A stretch of DNA of 64,000 nucleotides from SURF-13 sp041695325 (lineage in GTDB: Bacteria > Pseudomonadota > Gammaproteobacteria > SURF-13). The notes under the pieces were generated by a model. The model made no database searches. It was given only the letters and a program-made list of their open reading frames with translations, and was not told the DNA's origin. Shown piece after piece: positions 18,604 through 27,672 of this stretch. The stretch's first letter is position 1. Each line of letters begins with the position of its first letter. The stretch covers positions 1 to 64,000 of the forward strand of contig JBGFRC010000029.1 in the NCBI GenBank assembly GCA_041695325.1. The letters run 5' to 3'. The position numbers were made by a program, and so were the translations under genes.

Positions 18604-19320
18604 ATGACGCGCGCGCCGGTGGTGGCCATAGACGGGCCGAGCGGGTCAGGCAAGGGCACCATCAGCCAACTGCTGGCTCAGCGTCTGGGCTGGCATTATC
18701 TGGACAGCGGCGCCCTGTACCGGTTGGTAGCGCTGGCCGCGCTCCGGCGCGGCGTGGCGCTGGATGACGCAGCCGGACTGAGCGCGCTGGCGCGGGCGCT
18801 GGAGGCGAGGTTCTCCTCCGACCCGGCGCAGGCGGACAAAATTTATCTGGAAGGCGCGGAGGTGAGCGAGGAGCTGCGCGGCGAGCGGTGCGGCAACGCC
18901 GCTTCCAGGGTGGCGGCGATCCCGGAGGTGCGCGCGGCGCTGCTGGAGCGGCAACGCGCGTTCCGCAAGCCGCCGGGATTGGTCGCCGACGGCCGCGACA
19001 TGGGCACGGTGATCTTCCCCGACGCGACGCTCAAGATTTTCCTCACCGCGACCCCGGAGGAGCGCGCGCGCAGGCGTTATAAACAGTTGAAAGATAAGGG
19101 TCTCGATGCTAAGATATATGATCTTGTAAAGGATATTGCCGAGCGTGACGCGAGGGATAGCGCGCGCGCCGCAGCTCCCCTGAAATCGGCGCCGGACGCA
19201 GTGGCGCTGGACACCACCGACATGAGCATCGAGGCCGTGGTGGAACGGGTGTGGATGCTGTTGCGCGAGCGGTTTGGCGAGAGTTCGTGTGCGAATGAAT
19301 TCGCACCTACAAAATTGTAG
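18604..19320 (+). CDS. cmk: Cytidylate kinase
   Basis: Phosphorylates CMP and dCMP; 238 residues. P-loop IDGPSGSGKGTISQLLAQRLG at the N terminus, then LDSGALYR, GRDMGTVIFPDA (substrate Asp) and lid ERARRRYKQL. The chosen ATG is one base after the aroA stop. The last ten residues (CANEFAPTKL) are encoded by a dispersed palindromic repeat, and the stop codon itself is part of the repeat's GTAGGG, so the natural C terminus has been replaced or extended. Core fold is complete before this point. Confidence 0.96.
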   Translation: MTRAPVVAIDGPSGSGKGTISQLLAQRLGWHYLDSGALYRLVALAALRRGVALDDAAGLSALARALEARFSSDPAQADKIYLEGAEVSEELRGERCGNAASRVAAIPEVRAALLERQRAFRKPPGLVADGRDMGTVIFPDATLKIFLTATPEERARRRYKQLKDKGLDAKIYDLVKDIAERDARDSARAAAPLKSAPDAVALDTTDMSIEAVVERVWMLLRERFGESSCANEFAPTKL

Positions 19321-19339
19321 GGCCGAATTTATTCGGTAA
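19289..19339. repeat. Dispersed double-hairpin repeat at the cmk 3' end
   Basis: The left hairpin GTGCGAAT/ATTCGCAC (19289-19296 with 19299-19306), the small stem CTACAA/TTGTAG, and the right hairpin CCGAAT/ATTCGG follow one another. The right part, GTAGGGCCGAATTTATTCGG, is matched on the minus strand next to nadK (57236-57214), so this is a repeat family. Confidence 0.65.
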
Positions 19340-19458
19340 CGTGTTTCAGGGTGGCGCGGTGTGTTGTTGGCGCAGCGCCGAATGTCAATATAGCCAGGTG
19401 ATTCAGAGCTGCACGCGGCCGATGACGGCGCCGTCAGCGGTCGAGGACAGGTTCAAGC

Positions 19459-21135
19459 ATGAGTGAAAATTTTGCGCGGTTGCTGGAAGAGAGCTTTGTC
19501 GGTAAGCGGATGCGCACCGGCTCCATCGTCAGCGCCAGGGTAGTGCGCGTGGATCATGACGTCGTGGTGGTGGACGCTGGGCTCAAGTCCGAAGGGATGA
19601 TTCCGGTCGAGCAGTTCTACAACGAGCAGGGCGCAATCGAGGTCAACGTGGGCGATCAGGTGGACGTCGCCCTGGATAATATAGAAGACGGTTTCGGGCT
19701 GACGCGCCTGTCGCGCGAGAAGGCCAAGCGCGATCAATCCTGGACGCGGCTGGAGCGGGTGTTTGAGGCCGGGGAAAAGATCAGCGGCCTGGTGAGCGGC
19801 CGCGTCAAAGGCGGCTTCACCGTGGAAATTGGCGACGTGCGCGCCTTCCTGCCCGGATCGCTCGCCGATGTACGTCCGGTGCGCGACGGCGCCCTGCTGG
19901 AGGGTAAGGAATTCGAATTCAAGATCATCAAGCTCGACCGCAAGCGCAACAACGTCGTGGTGTCGCGGCGCGCGGCGATGGGCACGGAAACCAGCGCGGA
20001 ACGCGCGGCGCTGCTGCAAAATCTGCAGGAGGGCGACGTGGTCAAGGGCGTGGTGAAAAATCTCACAGAGTACGGCGCCTTTGTTGACTTGGGCGGCATA
20101 GACGGTCTGTTGCACATCACCGACATGGCGTGGAAGCGCATCAAGAGCCCGAGCGAGGTAGTCAAGGTCGGGGACGAGATCGAGGTCAAGGTGCTCAAGT
20201 TCGACAAGGAGCGCAACCGCGTTTCGCTCGGCCTGAAGCAGACCGGCGACGACCCCTGGGCCGACCTGGTGCGCCGTTATCCCGCCGGCACGCGGCTGTT
20301 CGGCAAGGTCACCAACATCGCCGACTACGGCTGCTTCGTGGAGATCGAGGACGGCGTGGAAGGACTGGTGCACGTCTCGGAAATGGACTGGACCAACAAA
20401 AACGTGCATCCCTCCAAGCTGGTGCAGCTCGGCGACGAAGTCGAGGTAATGGTGCTCGAAATTGATGAAGAGCGGCGCCGCATCTCGCTTGGCATGAAGC
20501 AGTGCAAGCCCAACCCGTGGGAAGAGTTCGCCGCCACTCATAATAAGGGTGACAAGATTTCCGGCAAGATCAAATCCATCACCGACTTTGGCATCTTCGT
20601 CGGACTGGAGGGCGGCATAGATGGCCTGGTGCACCTGTCCGACATTTCCTGGTCGTTGCCCGGCGAAGAAGCGGTGCGTAACTACAAGAAGGGCGACGAG
20701 ATCGAGGCCGTAATCCTCGCCGTGGACCCGGAGCGCGAGCGCATCTCGCTCGGCGTCAAACAGCTTGAGCAGGACCCGGCCTCCAACTTCGTCGCCACCC
20801 ATCCCAAGGGCAGCATTGTGAAGGGCGTGGTCAAGGAAGTGGACGCCAAGGGCGCCGTGGTGCAACTGGCGGGCGGCGTGGAAGGTTACCTGCGCGCTTC
20901 CGAGCTTTCCCAAGACCGCGTGGAAGACGCGCGCACCGTGCTCAAGGCGGGCGACGAGATCGAGGCCAAGTTCACCGGCATGGATCGCAAGAACCGCGGC
21001 ATCACCCTGTCCATCAAGGCCAAGGACAGCGAAGAGCACGCCGAGGCGGTGCAGGAATACGCTCAGCAGAGCGCCGCGCGCACCCCGACCTTGGGGGACA
21101 TCCTCAAGCGGCACATGAAGAAAAAAGGCGAATAA
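19459..21135 (+). CDS. rpsA: 30S ribosomal protein S1
   Basis: RNA-binding ribosomal protein, 558 residues, with six S1 (OB-fold) domains at about 20-90, 107-172, 193-262, 278-348, 365-435 and 452-521. Domains 3-6 show the repeated pattern GxVxxIxDYGxFVxxxxGxxGLVHxSxM, for example LTEYGAFVDLGGIDGLLHIT. Starts MSENFARLLEES, the usual N terminus. The 138-bp gap from cmk begins with a repeat and holds a weak TTGGCG-N16-TATAGC promoter candidate, so rpsA may have its own promoter as in E. coli. Confidence 0.98.
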   Translation: MSENFARLLEESFVGKRMRTGSIVSARVVRVDHDVVVVDAGLKSEGMIPVEQFYNEQGAIEVNVGDQVDVALDNIEDGFGLTRLSREKAKRDQSWTRLERVFEAGEKISGLVSGRVKGGFTVEIGDVRAFLPGSLADVRPVRDGALLEGKEFEFKIIKLDRKRNNVVVSRRAAMGTETSAERAALLQNLQEGDVVKGVVKNLTEYGAFVDLGGIDGLLHITDMAWKRIKSPSEVVKVGDEIEVKVLKFDKERNRVSLGLKQTGDDPWADLVRRYPAGTRLFGKVTNIADYGCFVEIEDGVEGLVHVSEMDWTNKNVHPSKLVQLGDEVEVMVLEIDEERRRISLGMKQCKPNPWEEFAATHNKGDKISGKIKSITDFGIFVGLEGGIDGLVHLSDISWSLPGEEAVRNYKKGDEIEAVILAVDPERERISLGVKQLEQDPASNFVATHPKGSIVKGVVKEVDAKGAVVQLAGGVEGYLRASELSQDRVEDARTVLKAGDEIEAKFTGMDRKNRGITLSIKAKDSEEHAEAVQEYAQQSAARTPTLGDILKRHMKKKGE

Positions 21136-21171
21136 TCCGCCGCGCGGGGAATCGTAAAATCCATGCACTCC

Positions 21172-21471
21172 ATGACCAAATCCGATCTCATCGAGGCGTT
21201 GTTCAACGCGCTGTCGCGCAAGCAGGCGCAACTGGCTCATAAGGATATCGAGCTGGCGGTGAAGACCATGCTGGAGCACATGGGGCAGGCGCTTGCCGAA
21301 GGCAAGCGCATCGAGATCCGCGGTTTCGGCAGTTTCTCGCTGCATTATCGCTCACCGCGCATCGGCAGGAATCCGAAAACCGGCGACGCCGTGACGCTGC
21401 CTGGCAAGTATGTGCCGCATTTCAAGCCGGGCAAGGAGTTGCGCGAGCGGGTGAACGCCGCGCAGAAATAG
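21172..21471 (+). CDS. ihfB: Integration host factor subunit beta
   Basis: HU/IHF-family DNA-bending protein, 99 residues from the MTKSDLIEALF start. A second ATG three codons upstream is equally accessible; the family pattern favours the later one. The minor-groove arm contains RIEIRGFGSFSLHYRSPRIGRNPKTGD with the intercalating proline in RNPKTG. Follows rpsA by 36 bases, a conserved pair, and ends at a strong terminator. An IHF-like site is present upstream of nirB in this same window. Confidence 0.96.
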   Translation: MTKSDLIEALFNALSRKQAQLAHKDIELAVKTMLEHMGQALAEGKRIEIRGFGSFSLHYRSPRIGRNPKTGDAVTLPGKYVPHFKPGKELRERVNAAQK

Positions 21472-21503
21472 ACTAGACGCGTCGCAAATAGAGGCTGAAT
21501 AAG

Positions 21504-21533
21504 ACGGCATGGGACGACCCATGCCGTTTTTTT
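21504..21533 (+). terminator. Rho-independent terminator after ihfB
   Basis: A 10-bp perfect stem (21504-21513 with 21518-21527), a 4-base loop and a run of seven T. It closes the rpsA-ihfB transcript before lapA. Confidence 0.92.
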
Positions 21534-21644
21534 ATGCGTAAAAGATACGCCGGATGCGTCCTCGCGGCAACCGTATTATACTTAGCCCCGAAGGGGGTGA
21601 GTTGCGATCAACGGCGAACGCGGGAGCCTGAGTGCGGAGGTAAA

Positions 21645-21938
21645 ATGTTGCGTATTGTGCGTTCTGTGCTGTTTCTGGGCATTCTTTTAGCCAGCCTTGG
21701 CTTTGCGTTGATCAACGCCGAGATAGTACCGATTAATTACTATTTCGGCCGTTGGGAGGCACCGCTGTCTCTTACCCTGGTGATTGCCGCGGCTGCAGGG
21801 GCCCTGTTCGGCGTCATCTCTTGCCTGGGAACTATCTTCCGCTTGAAACGCGAGGTGAGCCGTCTAGGCAGGGCCGTGAAGCTCTCGGAAGCGGAAATCA
21901 TGAATCTGCGCTCCATTCCCATCAAGGATAACCAATAG
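21645..21938 (+). CDS. lapA: Lipopolysaccharide assembly protein LapA
   Basis: Small inner-membrane protein of 97 residues. Two membrane segments (about 5-22 and 42-62) and a cytoplasmic coiled region with LKREVSRLGRAVKLSEAEIMNLR fit the LapA/YciS family, which partners LapB in control of lipopolysaccharide synthesis. GGAGG lies five bases before the ATG. The frame is open further upstream but has no ribosome site and overlaps the terminator. The last base of its stop codon is the first base of the lapB GTG. Confidence 0.88.
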   Translation: MLRIVRSVLFLGILLASLGFALINAEIVPINYYFGRWEAPLSLTLVIAAAAGALFGVISCLGTIFRLKREVSRLGRAVKLSEAEIMNLRSIPIKDNQ

Positions 21939-23104
21939 TGTGGACGCTGTTGCTGCTGCTCCTGCCAGTCGCCGCCGCCTCCGGCTGGTGGCTCGCCAAG
22001 CGCGACGGTGAGCGGCGAGCGGGGCGCAGCGGTTTTGAATTTTCCTCGCACTATTTCAAGGGACTCAATTATCTCCTCAACGAACAGCCGGACAAGGCGA
22101 TTGAAGTGTTCATCCGCATGGTCGAGGTGGACAGCGAGACCGTCGAGACCCATCTTGCCCTGGGCAGCTTGTTCCGGCGTCGCGGCGAAGTGGACCGCGC
22201 GATTCGCATCCATCAGAACCTCATCGCCCGCCCCACGCTGAACCTGCAACAGCGCAGCCAGGCCTTGCTGGAGCTGGGCCAGGACTATATGCGCGCGGGA
22301 CTGCTGGACCGCGCCGAGAGCCTGTTTCAGGAACTGATCGAGAAGGGTGAGCACGTGGTCAACGCCCTGCATCTGCTGCTCGACATTTACCAGCAGGAGA
22401 AAGACTGGCAGCAGGCGATAGCCAGCGCAAAAAAGTTGCAGGACATTTCCGGTGTCGACATGCGCGACAGGGTCGCGCAATATTACTGCGAGCTGGCCGA
22501 GCAGGCGCTGAGCGACCAGGACGGCGCGCAGGTGCAACGTTATCTCGCGTCTGCGCTGGATGCCGATGAACAGTGCGTCAGGGCCAGCCTGATTCAGGCG
22601 GACATGGCGCGCAAGACGGGAGACTATAAAGCCGCGCTGTGCGCCTTGGGGCGCGTTGAAAAACAGGACAGCGACTTCCTGCCTGAAATCATCGAACCGT
22701 TGCGCGAGTGCCACGCCAAACTCGGCCGTGAAGCGGAGATGGCGGACTATCTGCGCCGCCTGTTCGACGAGCATAAAAACGTTTCACTGATGCTCGCGCT
22801 CGCCGATGCGCTGCGCGCGCAATACGGCGACGCGCGGGCGGAAGATTTCATCACCGCGCAGCTCCGCAACCGTCCCTCGGTGCGCGGGCTTGATCGGCTG
22901 ATCGAAATCAAGCTCTGTCACGCGGACGCGGAGGTGCGCGACAGTCTGCTCATACTGAAAGACCTCACCAGCCAGCTCATGCACAACAAGCCGTTGTACA
23001 GCTGCACCCAGTGCGGTTTTACAGGCAAGGCGTTGCATTGGCAATGTCCGAGCTGCAAACGCTGGAACGCGATCAAGCCGCTGCAGGGTGTGGAAGGTGA
23101 CTGA
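21938..23104 (+). CDS. lapB: Lipopolysaccharide assembly protein LapB
   Basis: LapB (YciM), 388 residues. In E. coli it adapts FtsH to degrade LpxC and coordinates lipopolysaccharide export. An N-terminal membrane helix (residues 1-17) precedes TPR repeats (about 40-330, for example GLNYLLNEQPDKAIEVFIRM) and a rubredoxin-like metal site with CTQCGF and CPSCKRW near the C terminus. GTG start overlapping the lapA stop (TAGTG), so translation is coupled. lapA-lapB-pyrF is a conserved gammaproteobacterial order. Confidence 0.94.
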   Translation: MWTLLLLLLPVAAASGWWLAKRDGERRAGRSGFEFSSHYFKGLNYLLNEQPDKAIEVFIRMVEVDSETVETHLALGSLFRRRGEVDRAIRIHQNLIARPTLNLQQRSQALLELGQDYMRAGLLDRAESLFQELIEKGEHVVNALHLLLDIYQQEKDWQQAIASAKKLQDISGVDMRDRVAQYYCELAEQALSDQDGAQVQRYLASALDADEQCVRASLIQADMARKTGDYKAALCALGRVEKQDSDFLPEIIEPLRECHAKLGREAEMADYLRRLFDEHKNVSLMLALADALRAQYGDARAEDFITAQLRNRPSVRGLDRLIEIKLCHADAEVRDSLLILKDLTSQLMHNKPLYSCTQCGFTGKALHWQCPSCKRWNAIKPLQGVEGD

Positions 23105-23141
23105 CAACGTACAGGAATGTACTAGTGTCGCGGGAGGCAGG

Positions 23142-23867
23142 ATGCCGGGAGCGACTACGCGCGTTATCGTAGCGCTGGATTATCCTGATCCGCAGCAGGC
23201 GCTGCCGCTGCTGGAATCGCTCGACGGCGCGCAGTGCAAGCTCAAGATCGGCAAGGAACTGTTTGTGCGCGGCGGACCGCGGTTCGTGCAGCAGGCGATA
23301 AAGCACGGTTTTGACGTATTTCTCGATCTCAAATTCCATGATATCCCCAACACCGTGGCGCAAGCCTGCAACGCGGCGGCGGATTTGGGCGTGTGGATGA
23401 CGAACGTGCACGCCCTGGGCGGAAAAAAGATGCTCGAAGCGGCGCGCAACGCGCTGGATAAAAGAGGCGGCTCCAGGCCCTTGCTGACGGCGGTGACCGT
23501 GCTTACCAGCCTGGACGCGCATGACCTGCGCGAGATCGGTATGGCGGGCGCCGTTGAGGAAAATGTGTTGCGCCTGGCGCGGCTTGCGCGCGAGGCGGGT
23601 CTGGACGGCGTGGTGTGCTCGCCGCGCGAGAGCGCGTTGCTGCGCGGCGCGCTGGGCGCGGATTTTTGCCTGGTGACGCCGGGCATCAGGCCGGCGGACA
23701 GCGCGGTGGATGATCAGAAACGCACGCTCACGCCAGCGCAGGCGCTGCGGGCCGGCGCGAGCTATCTGGTCATAGGCCGCCCCATTACCCGCGCCTCCGA
23801 TCCCATGCAGGCGTTGCGCGCGATACAGTCTGAAATTGCGCCGGCGCTCGCGCAGAAGGCCGAATGA
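23142..23867 (+). CDS. pyrF: Orotidine 5'-phosphate decarboxylase
   Basis: Final step of UMP synthesis, 241 residues. Conserved VALDYPDPQQAL, KIGKELFVRGGP, and catalytic LDLKFHDIPNTV (Lys and Asp). The phosphate-binding end is GIRPADSAVDDQKR and YLVIGRPIT. ATG preceded by GGGAGGCAGG supports this start over earlier in-frame codons. Follows lapB by 37 bases. Confidence 0.97.
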   Translation: MPGATTRVIVALDYPDPQQALPLLESLDGAQCKLKIGKELFVRGGPRFVQQAIKHGFDVFLDLKFHDIPNTVAQACNAAADLGVWMTNVHALGGKKMLEAARNALDKRGGSRPLLTAVTVLTSLDAHDLREIGMAGAVEENVLRLARLAREAGLDGVVCSPRESALLRGALGADFCLVTPGIRPADSAVDDQKRTLTPAQALRAGASYLVIGRPITRASDPMQALRAIQSEIAPALAQKAE

Positions 23868-23896
23868 ATCCGGCCCTGCCTTGGGTATAAAACCGG

Positions 23897-24892
23897 ATGA
23901 CCTTTGCCTTCATCACGTCCGTCATGACGATGACAGGCGCGTTTGGCGTGGCGCTGCTGGCGACGCCGCTGGTGCGCCGCTTTGCCTTGCGTCACGCGAT
24001 GCTGGACGTGCCGAATAAGCGCAGCGCCCATACCGTGCCGACGCCGCGCGGCGGCGGCATCGCCATTGCGCTGGCGTTTTTTTCGAGCCTTGTCCTGCTG
24101 CTGTGGTGGGACCTGCTGCCTCAAGCCGCGGGTCTGGCGCTGCTGGGCGGAGGCGTCCTGATTGCCGCCGTCGGCGCGTGGGATGATCGCCGTCATGTTG
24201 CGCCGCCGTGGCGTCTGCTGGCGCACGTGCTGGCCGCGCTGTGGGCCTTGTTCTGGCTGGGTACGGAACTTTCTATGCCCCATGCGTCACTGGCGCTGCT
24301 GGGGATGGTCTGGCTCATCAATCTCTATAACTTCATGGACGGCATTGACGGCCTGGCGGGCGCGCAGGCGCTGTGCGCGGCGCTGGCGGGCGGCGTGCTG
24401 CTGGGGTTGAGCGGCGCGCCGGGTCTCGCGCTGGCGAGTTTCGCACTAGCCATGTCCAGCGCGGGGTTTCTGGTGTGGAACTGGCCGCCCGCCAAAATAT
24501 TCATGGGGGACGCGGGCAGCGGCTTATTGGGTTACAGCTTCGCGGTATTGGCGCTCGCCGGCGCTGAGGCCGGTGCGCTGTCCGCGCTCATCTGGCTGAT
24601 ACTGCTTGCGCCGTTCGTGCTGGATGCTACACTGACCTTGCTTGCGCGCATGCTGCGCGGCGAGCGCTGGTATCAGGCGCACGCCACGCATCTGTATCAA
24701 CGCGCGGTGCAGGCCGGCTACAGCCACCAGCAGGTGACCCTGGCCGTGATACTGTTAAACATCACGCTGTTGTGGGGATTGACCGCCTGGCTGTGGCTAT
24801 ATGCGGAGCTTGCCGTCTATGTCCTGCTCGTCGCGGGTATTTTAGGGACGGCAACCTGGGCGTATTTGCAGAGCAGAATGACGACTAAATAA
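23897..24892 (+). CDS. Undecaprenyl-phosphate sugar-1-phosphate transferase (WecA/WbpL-like)
   Basis: Polytopic MraY/WecA-family enzyme of 331 residues that starts a lipid-linked O-antigen or exopolysaccharide unit by placing a HexNAc-type sugar phosphate on undecaprenyl phosphate. About ten membrane helices; catalytic loops LDVPNKRSAHTVPTPRGGG, NFMDGIDGLAGAQA and FMGDAGSGLLGYSF. The HATHLYQRAVQAG loop resembles the sugar-selectivity histidine motif of the family. Next to a WbpM-type dehydratase, as at the P. aeruginosa O-antigen locus (wbpL, wbpM). Sugar specificity not determinable. Confidence 0.88.
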   Translation: MTFAFITSVMTMTGAFGVALLATPLVRRFALRHAMLDVPNKRSAHTVPTPRGGGIAIALAFFSSLVLLLWWDLLPQAAGLALLGGGVLIAAVGAWDDRRHVAPPWRLLAHVLAALWALFWLGTELSMPHASLALLGMVWLINLYNFMDGIDGLAGAQALCAALAGGVLLGLSGAPGLALASFALAMSSAGFLVWNWPPAKIFMGDAGSGLLGYSFAVLALAGAEAGALSALIWLILLAPFVLDATLTLLARMLRGERWYQAHATHLYQRAVQAGYSHQQVTLAVILLNITLLWGLTAWLWLYAELAVYVLLVAGILGTATWAYLQSRMTTK

Positions 24893-26770
24893 ATGGCGGG
24901 TTTGGCATCTACTGTGGTCACTCGCCGCGCGGCGGTGATACTGCATGATCTCATCATGGCGGCGCTCGCCTGGATGCTGGCCGTCTGGGCGCGCCATGAT
25001 TTCTCCCTTATGCTGAATCAGTCCGGTCTGTTGCAGCTCGCCCCGTGGATAGTCGCCGCCCAGGGGGTGATATTATGGTGGACCGGCACCTATCGCGGTT
25101 TATGGCGCTTCGCCAGTGTCGCCGACCTGTGGAACATCATGCGCAGCGCGCTGCTCGGCGTGCTGGCGATCGCGCTGGGTTTGTTCCTGTTCAACCGTCT
25201 GGAAGGCGTGCCGCGCGGGGTGCTGCTGCTTTATCCGGTGTTTCTGGTGATGCTGCTGGGCGCGCCGCGGCAAATGTATCGGCTGTGGAAAGACCACCGC
25301 GTTACCCTGTTCGACCGCGCGGAGCGCAAGCGCGTGCTGTTGCTCGGCGCCGGCAGGGGGGGCGAAGCGCTGGTGCGCGACATGCTGCACAGTGCGGAGT
25401 ATCTTCCGGTGGGATTTCTGGACGATAACCCGGAACTGAAGGGCGCGAAGATTCACGGCGTTCCTCTGCTGGGCACACTGGAGGAACTGCCCCACGTCGT
25501 GCGGCGCAAGGACGTGGACGTGATCGTGATCGCCATGCCATCGGCGACCAACGCGCAAATGCAGCGCGCCGTTTCGCTGTGCGAACAAACCGCCGTTCCG
25601 TTCCGGGCCCTGCCGCGCCTGCGCGACCTGGTTTCCGGGCAATCCGCGTTGCAAGCGCTGAAAGAGGTGGCGCTGGAAGACCTGCTCAACCGCGAGACGG
25701 TGTCGCTGGACTGGCAAGCAATCCGAAACGGCTTGACGGGCAAAACCGTGCTCATCACCGGCGGCGGCGGCTCCATCGGCTCCGAACTGTGCCGCCAGGT
25801 GGCGCGTCTGGGGGTGAGCGCGCTGCTGATCTATGAGCGCAGCGAATTCAATCTCTACGGCATCGAGATGGAATTGCGCGAAAAATTCCCCAACCTTACT
25901 CTGCAAGCCTGCCTCGGCGACGTGTGCGACGCGAGCGCGGTGCGGCACCTGTTGCAGCGGCACCGGCCGGAGGTCATCTTCCACGCCGCGGCCTACAAGC
26001 ACGTGCCGATGCTGGAGCATCAGGTGCGCGAGGCGGTGCGCAACAACGTGTTCGGCACCAAGACGTTGATTGAAGAAGCCGAGCGCTGCGGTTGCGCCAC
26101 GTTCGTGCTGATCTCCACCGACAAGGCGGTCAATCCCACCAACGTCATGGGCGCCTCCAAGCGCATCGCCGAGATCTTCGCCCAGGCGCTGGGACGCCGC
26201 TCCACAATGCGCCTCATCACGGTGCGCTTCGGCAACGTGCTGGGCTCTGCGGGGAGCGTGGTGCCCTTGTTCCAGAAGCAGATTGCGGCGGGCGGGCCGG
26301 TCACGGTCACGCACCCGGAGATCACCCGTTTCTTCATGACCACCCCCGAAGCCTGCCAGCTCATCATGCAGGCTTCGGTGATCGGCAAGGGCGGGGAAAT
26401 CTACGTGCTCGACATGGGCAAGCCGGTGTCCATCGCCTATCTCGCGCAGCAGATGATCCGCCTGTCGGGCAAGATTCCGGGCAAGGACGTTAAAATCGTC
26501 TACACCGGCCTGCGCCCGGGTGAAAAGCTGTACGAGGAACTGTTTCATGAGCAGGAAAAGCTCACGCCCACCTCGCATCCCAAGATATTGTTCGCCCAAT
26601 GCCGCGACTATGACTGGCAATCGTTGTATGAGCATCTGGAGGAGCTTGGCGCGGCCTGCGATGACTATGACGAGCCGCGCCTGCGCATGTTGGTCAAGCG
26701 CATGGTGCCGGAGCTTGATGAAGCGCCGGACGGCCGGCCCTCCAACATCGTTCCCCTGGCCCGCACATGA
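24893..26770 (+). CDS. UDP-GlcNAc 4,6-dehydratase, WbpM/CapD type
   Basis: Membrane-anchored nucleotide-sugar 4,6-dehydratase of 625 residues. Four N-terminal membrane helices (1-120) are followed by a first Rossmann region (GAGRGGEALVRDML) and the SDR domain GGGGSIGSELCRQV. The catalytic segment ISTDKAVNPTNVMGASKR has Met where most SDRs have Tyr, the known S-M-K arrangement of WbpM. AAAYKHVPMLE and RFGNVLGSAGSVVP complete the signature. The ATG follows the glycosyltransferase stop directly, and galU overlaps its end by four bases: a three-gene surface-sugar operon. Confidence 0.9.
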   Translation: MAGLASTVVTRRAAVILHDLIMAALAWMLAVWARHDFSLMLNQSGLLQLAPWIVAAQGVILWWTGTYRGLWRFASVADLWNIMRSALLGVLAIALGLFLFNRLEGVPRGVLLLYPVFLVMLLGAPRQMYRLWKDHRVTLFDRAERKRVLLLGAGRGGEALVRDMLHSAEYLPVGFLDDNPELKGAKIHGVPLLGTLEELPHVVRRKDVDVIVIAMPSATNAQMQRAVSLCEQTAVPFRALPRLRDLVSGQSALQALKEVALEDLLNRETVSLDWQAIRNGLTGKTVLITGGGGSIGSELCRQVARLGVSALLIYERSEFNLYGIEMELREKFPNLTLQACLGDVCDASAVRHLLQRHRPEVIFHAAAYKHVPMLEHQVREAVRNNVFGTKTLIEEAERCGCATFVLISTDKAVNPTNVMGASKRIAEIFAQALGRRSTMRLITVRFGNVLGSAGSVVPLFQKQIAAGGPVTVTHPEITRFFMTTPEACQLIMQASVIGKGGEIYVLDMGKPVSIAYLAQQMIRLSGKIPGKDVKIVYTGLRPGEKLYEELFHEQEKLTPTSHPKILFAQCRDYDWQSLYEHLEELGAACDDYDEPRLRMLVKRMVPELDEAPDGRPSNIVPLART

Positions 26771-27672
26771 CGCCGTTACGTAAAGCTGTGTTTCCGGTGG
26801 CGGGCCTCGGCACGCGCTTTCTGCCCGCAACCAAGGCCAGCCCCAAGGAAATGTTGCCGGTGGTGGACAAGCCGCTGATCCAGTACGCGGTAGAAGAGGC
26901 GGTGAGCGCCGGCGTCACGGAGATGATCTTCGTCACCAGCAGCAACAAGCGCGCCATCGAGGATCATTTCGACCGTTCATTCGAGCTGGAGTATGAGCTG
27001 GAGCGGCGCGGGCGTTTGGCGCTGCTCGCCGAGGTGCGCGGCATACTGCCCAAGGGCGTGTCGTGCGCCTATATCCGCCAGCCCGAAGCGCTGGGTCTGG
27101 GACATGCGGTATTGTGCGCCAGGGACCTCATCAAGGACGAACCCTTTGCGGTGATACTGGCCGATGACTTGATTCATGATGGCGGGCGCGGCTGCCTGGC
27201 GCAAATGGTTGCGCTTTACGAACTGCACCGGTGCAGCCTGCTTGCGGTGGAGGAGATCGCGCGCAGCGATGCCGGCAAGTACGGTATCGTGGACAGTGTG
27301 ACCTGGCAGGGCGGGCTGCGCCGCGTCACGGCTCTGGTGGAAAAGCCGGCGCCGGAACACGCGCCGTCCACGCTCGCCGTGGTGGGGCGCTACATCCTCA
27401 CGCCGCGCATCTTCGATTTGATCGGCGTGAGGGCTACGGCCGCGCATGGCGAGATTCAACTGACCGACGCCATCGCCGCTCTGCTTGAGCAGGAAACCGT
27501 GCTGGCCTATCCATTCACGGGCAAGCGCTACGATTGCGGCAGCAAGCTGGGCTACCTTCAGGCCACGGTGGAATACGCCCTGCGCCATCCGGAACTGGGC
27601 CGGCCGTTCAGATCATATCTGGATGAACGTCATGCCCGTGATGACGCCGCGTCACGGCGTAAGACCCGTTAA
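26767..27672 (+). CDS. galU: UTP-glucose-1-phosphate uridylyltransferase
   Basis: Makes UDP-glucose for surface polysaccharides; 301 residues. Nucleotidyltransferase motif FPVAGLGTRFLPATKASPKEML with VVDKPLIQYAVEEA, then ILADDLIHD (metal/UTP), VEKPAPEHAPSTLAVVGRYIL and the C-terminal GKRYDCGSKLGYLQATVEYAL. Its TAA overlaps the hemH ATG by one base. Confidence 0.96.
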   Translation: MTPLRKAVFPVAGLGTRFLPATKASPKEMLPVVDKPLIQYAVEEAVSAGVTEMIFVTSSNKRAIEDHFDRSFELEYELERRGRLALLAEVRGILPKGVSCAYIRQPEALGLGHAVLCARDLIKDEPFAVILADDLIHDGGRGCLAQMVALYELHRCSLLAVEEIARSDAGKYGIVDSVTWQGGLRRVTALVEKPAPEHAPSTLAVVGRYILTPRIFDLIGVRATAAHGEIQLTDAIAALLEQETVLAYPFTGKRYDCGSKLGYLQATVEYALRHPELGRPFRSYLDERHARDDAASRRKTR

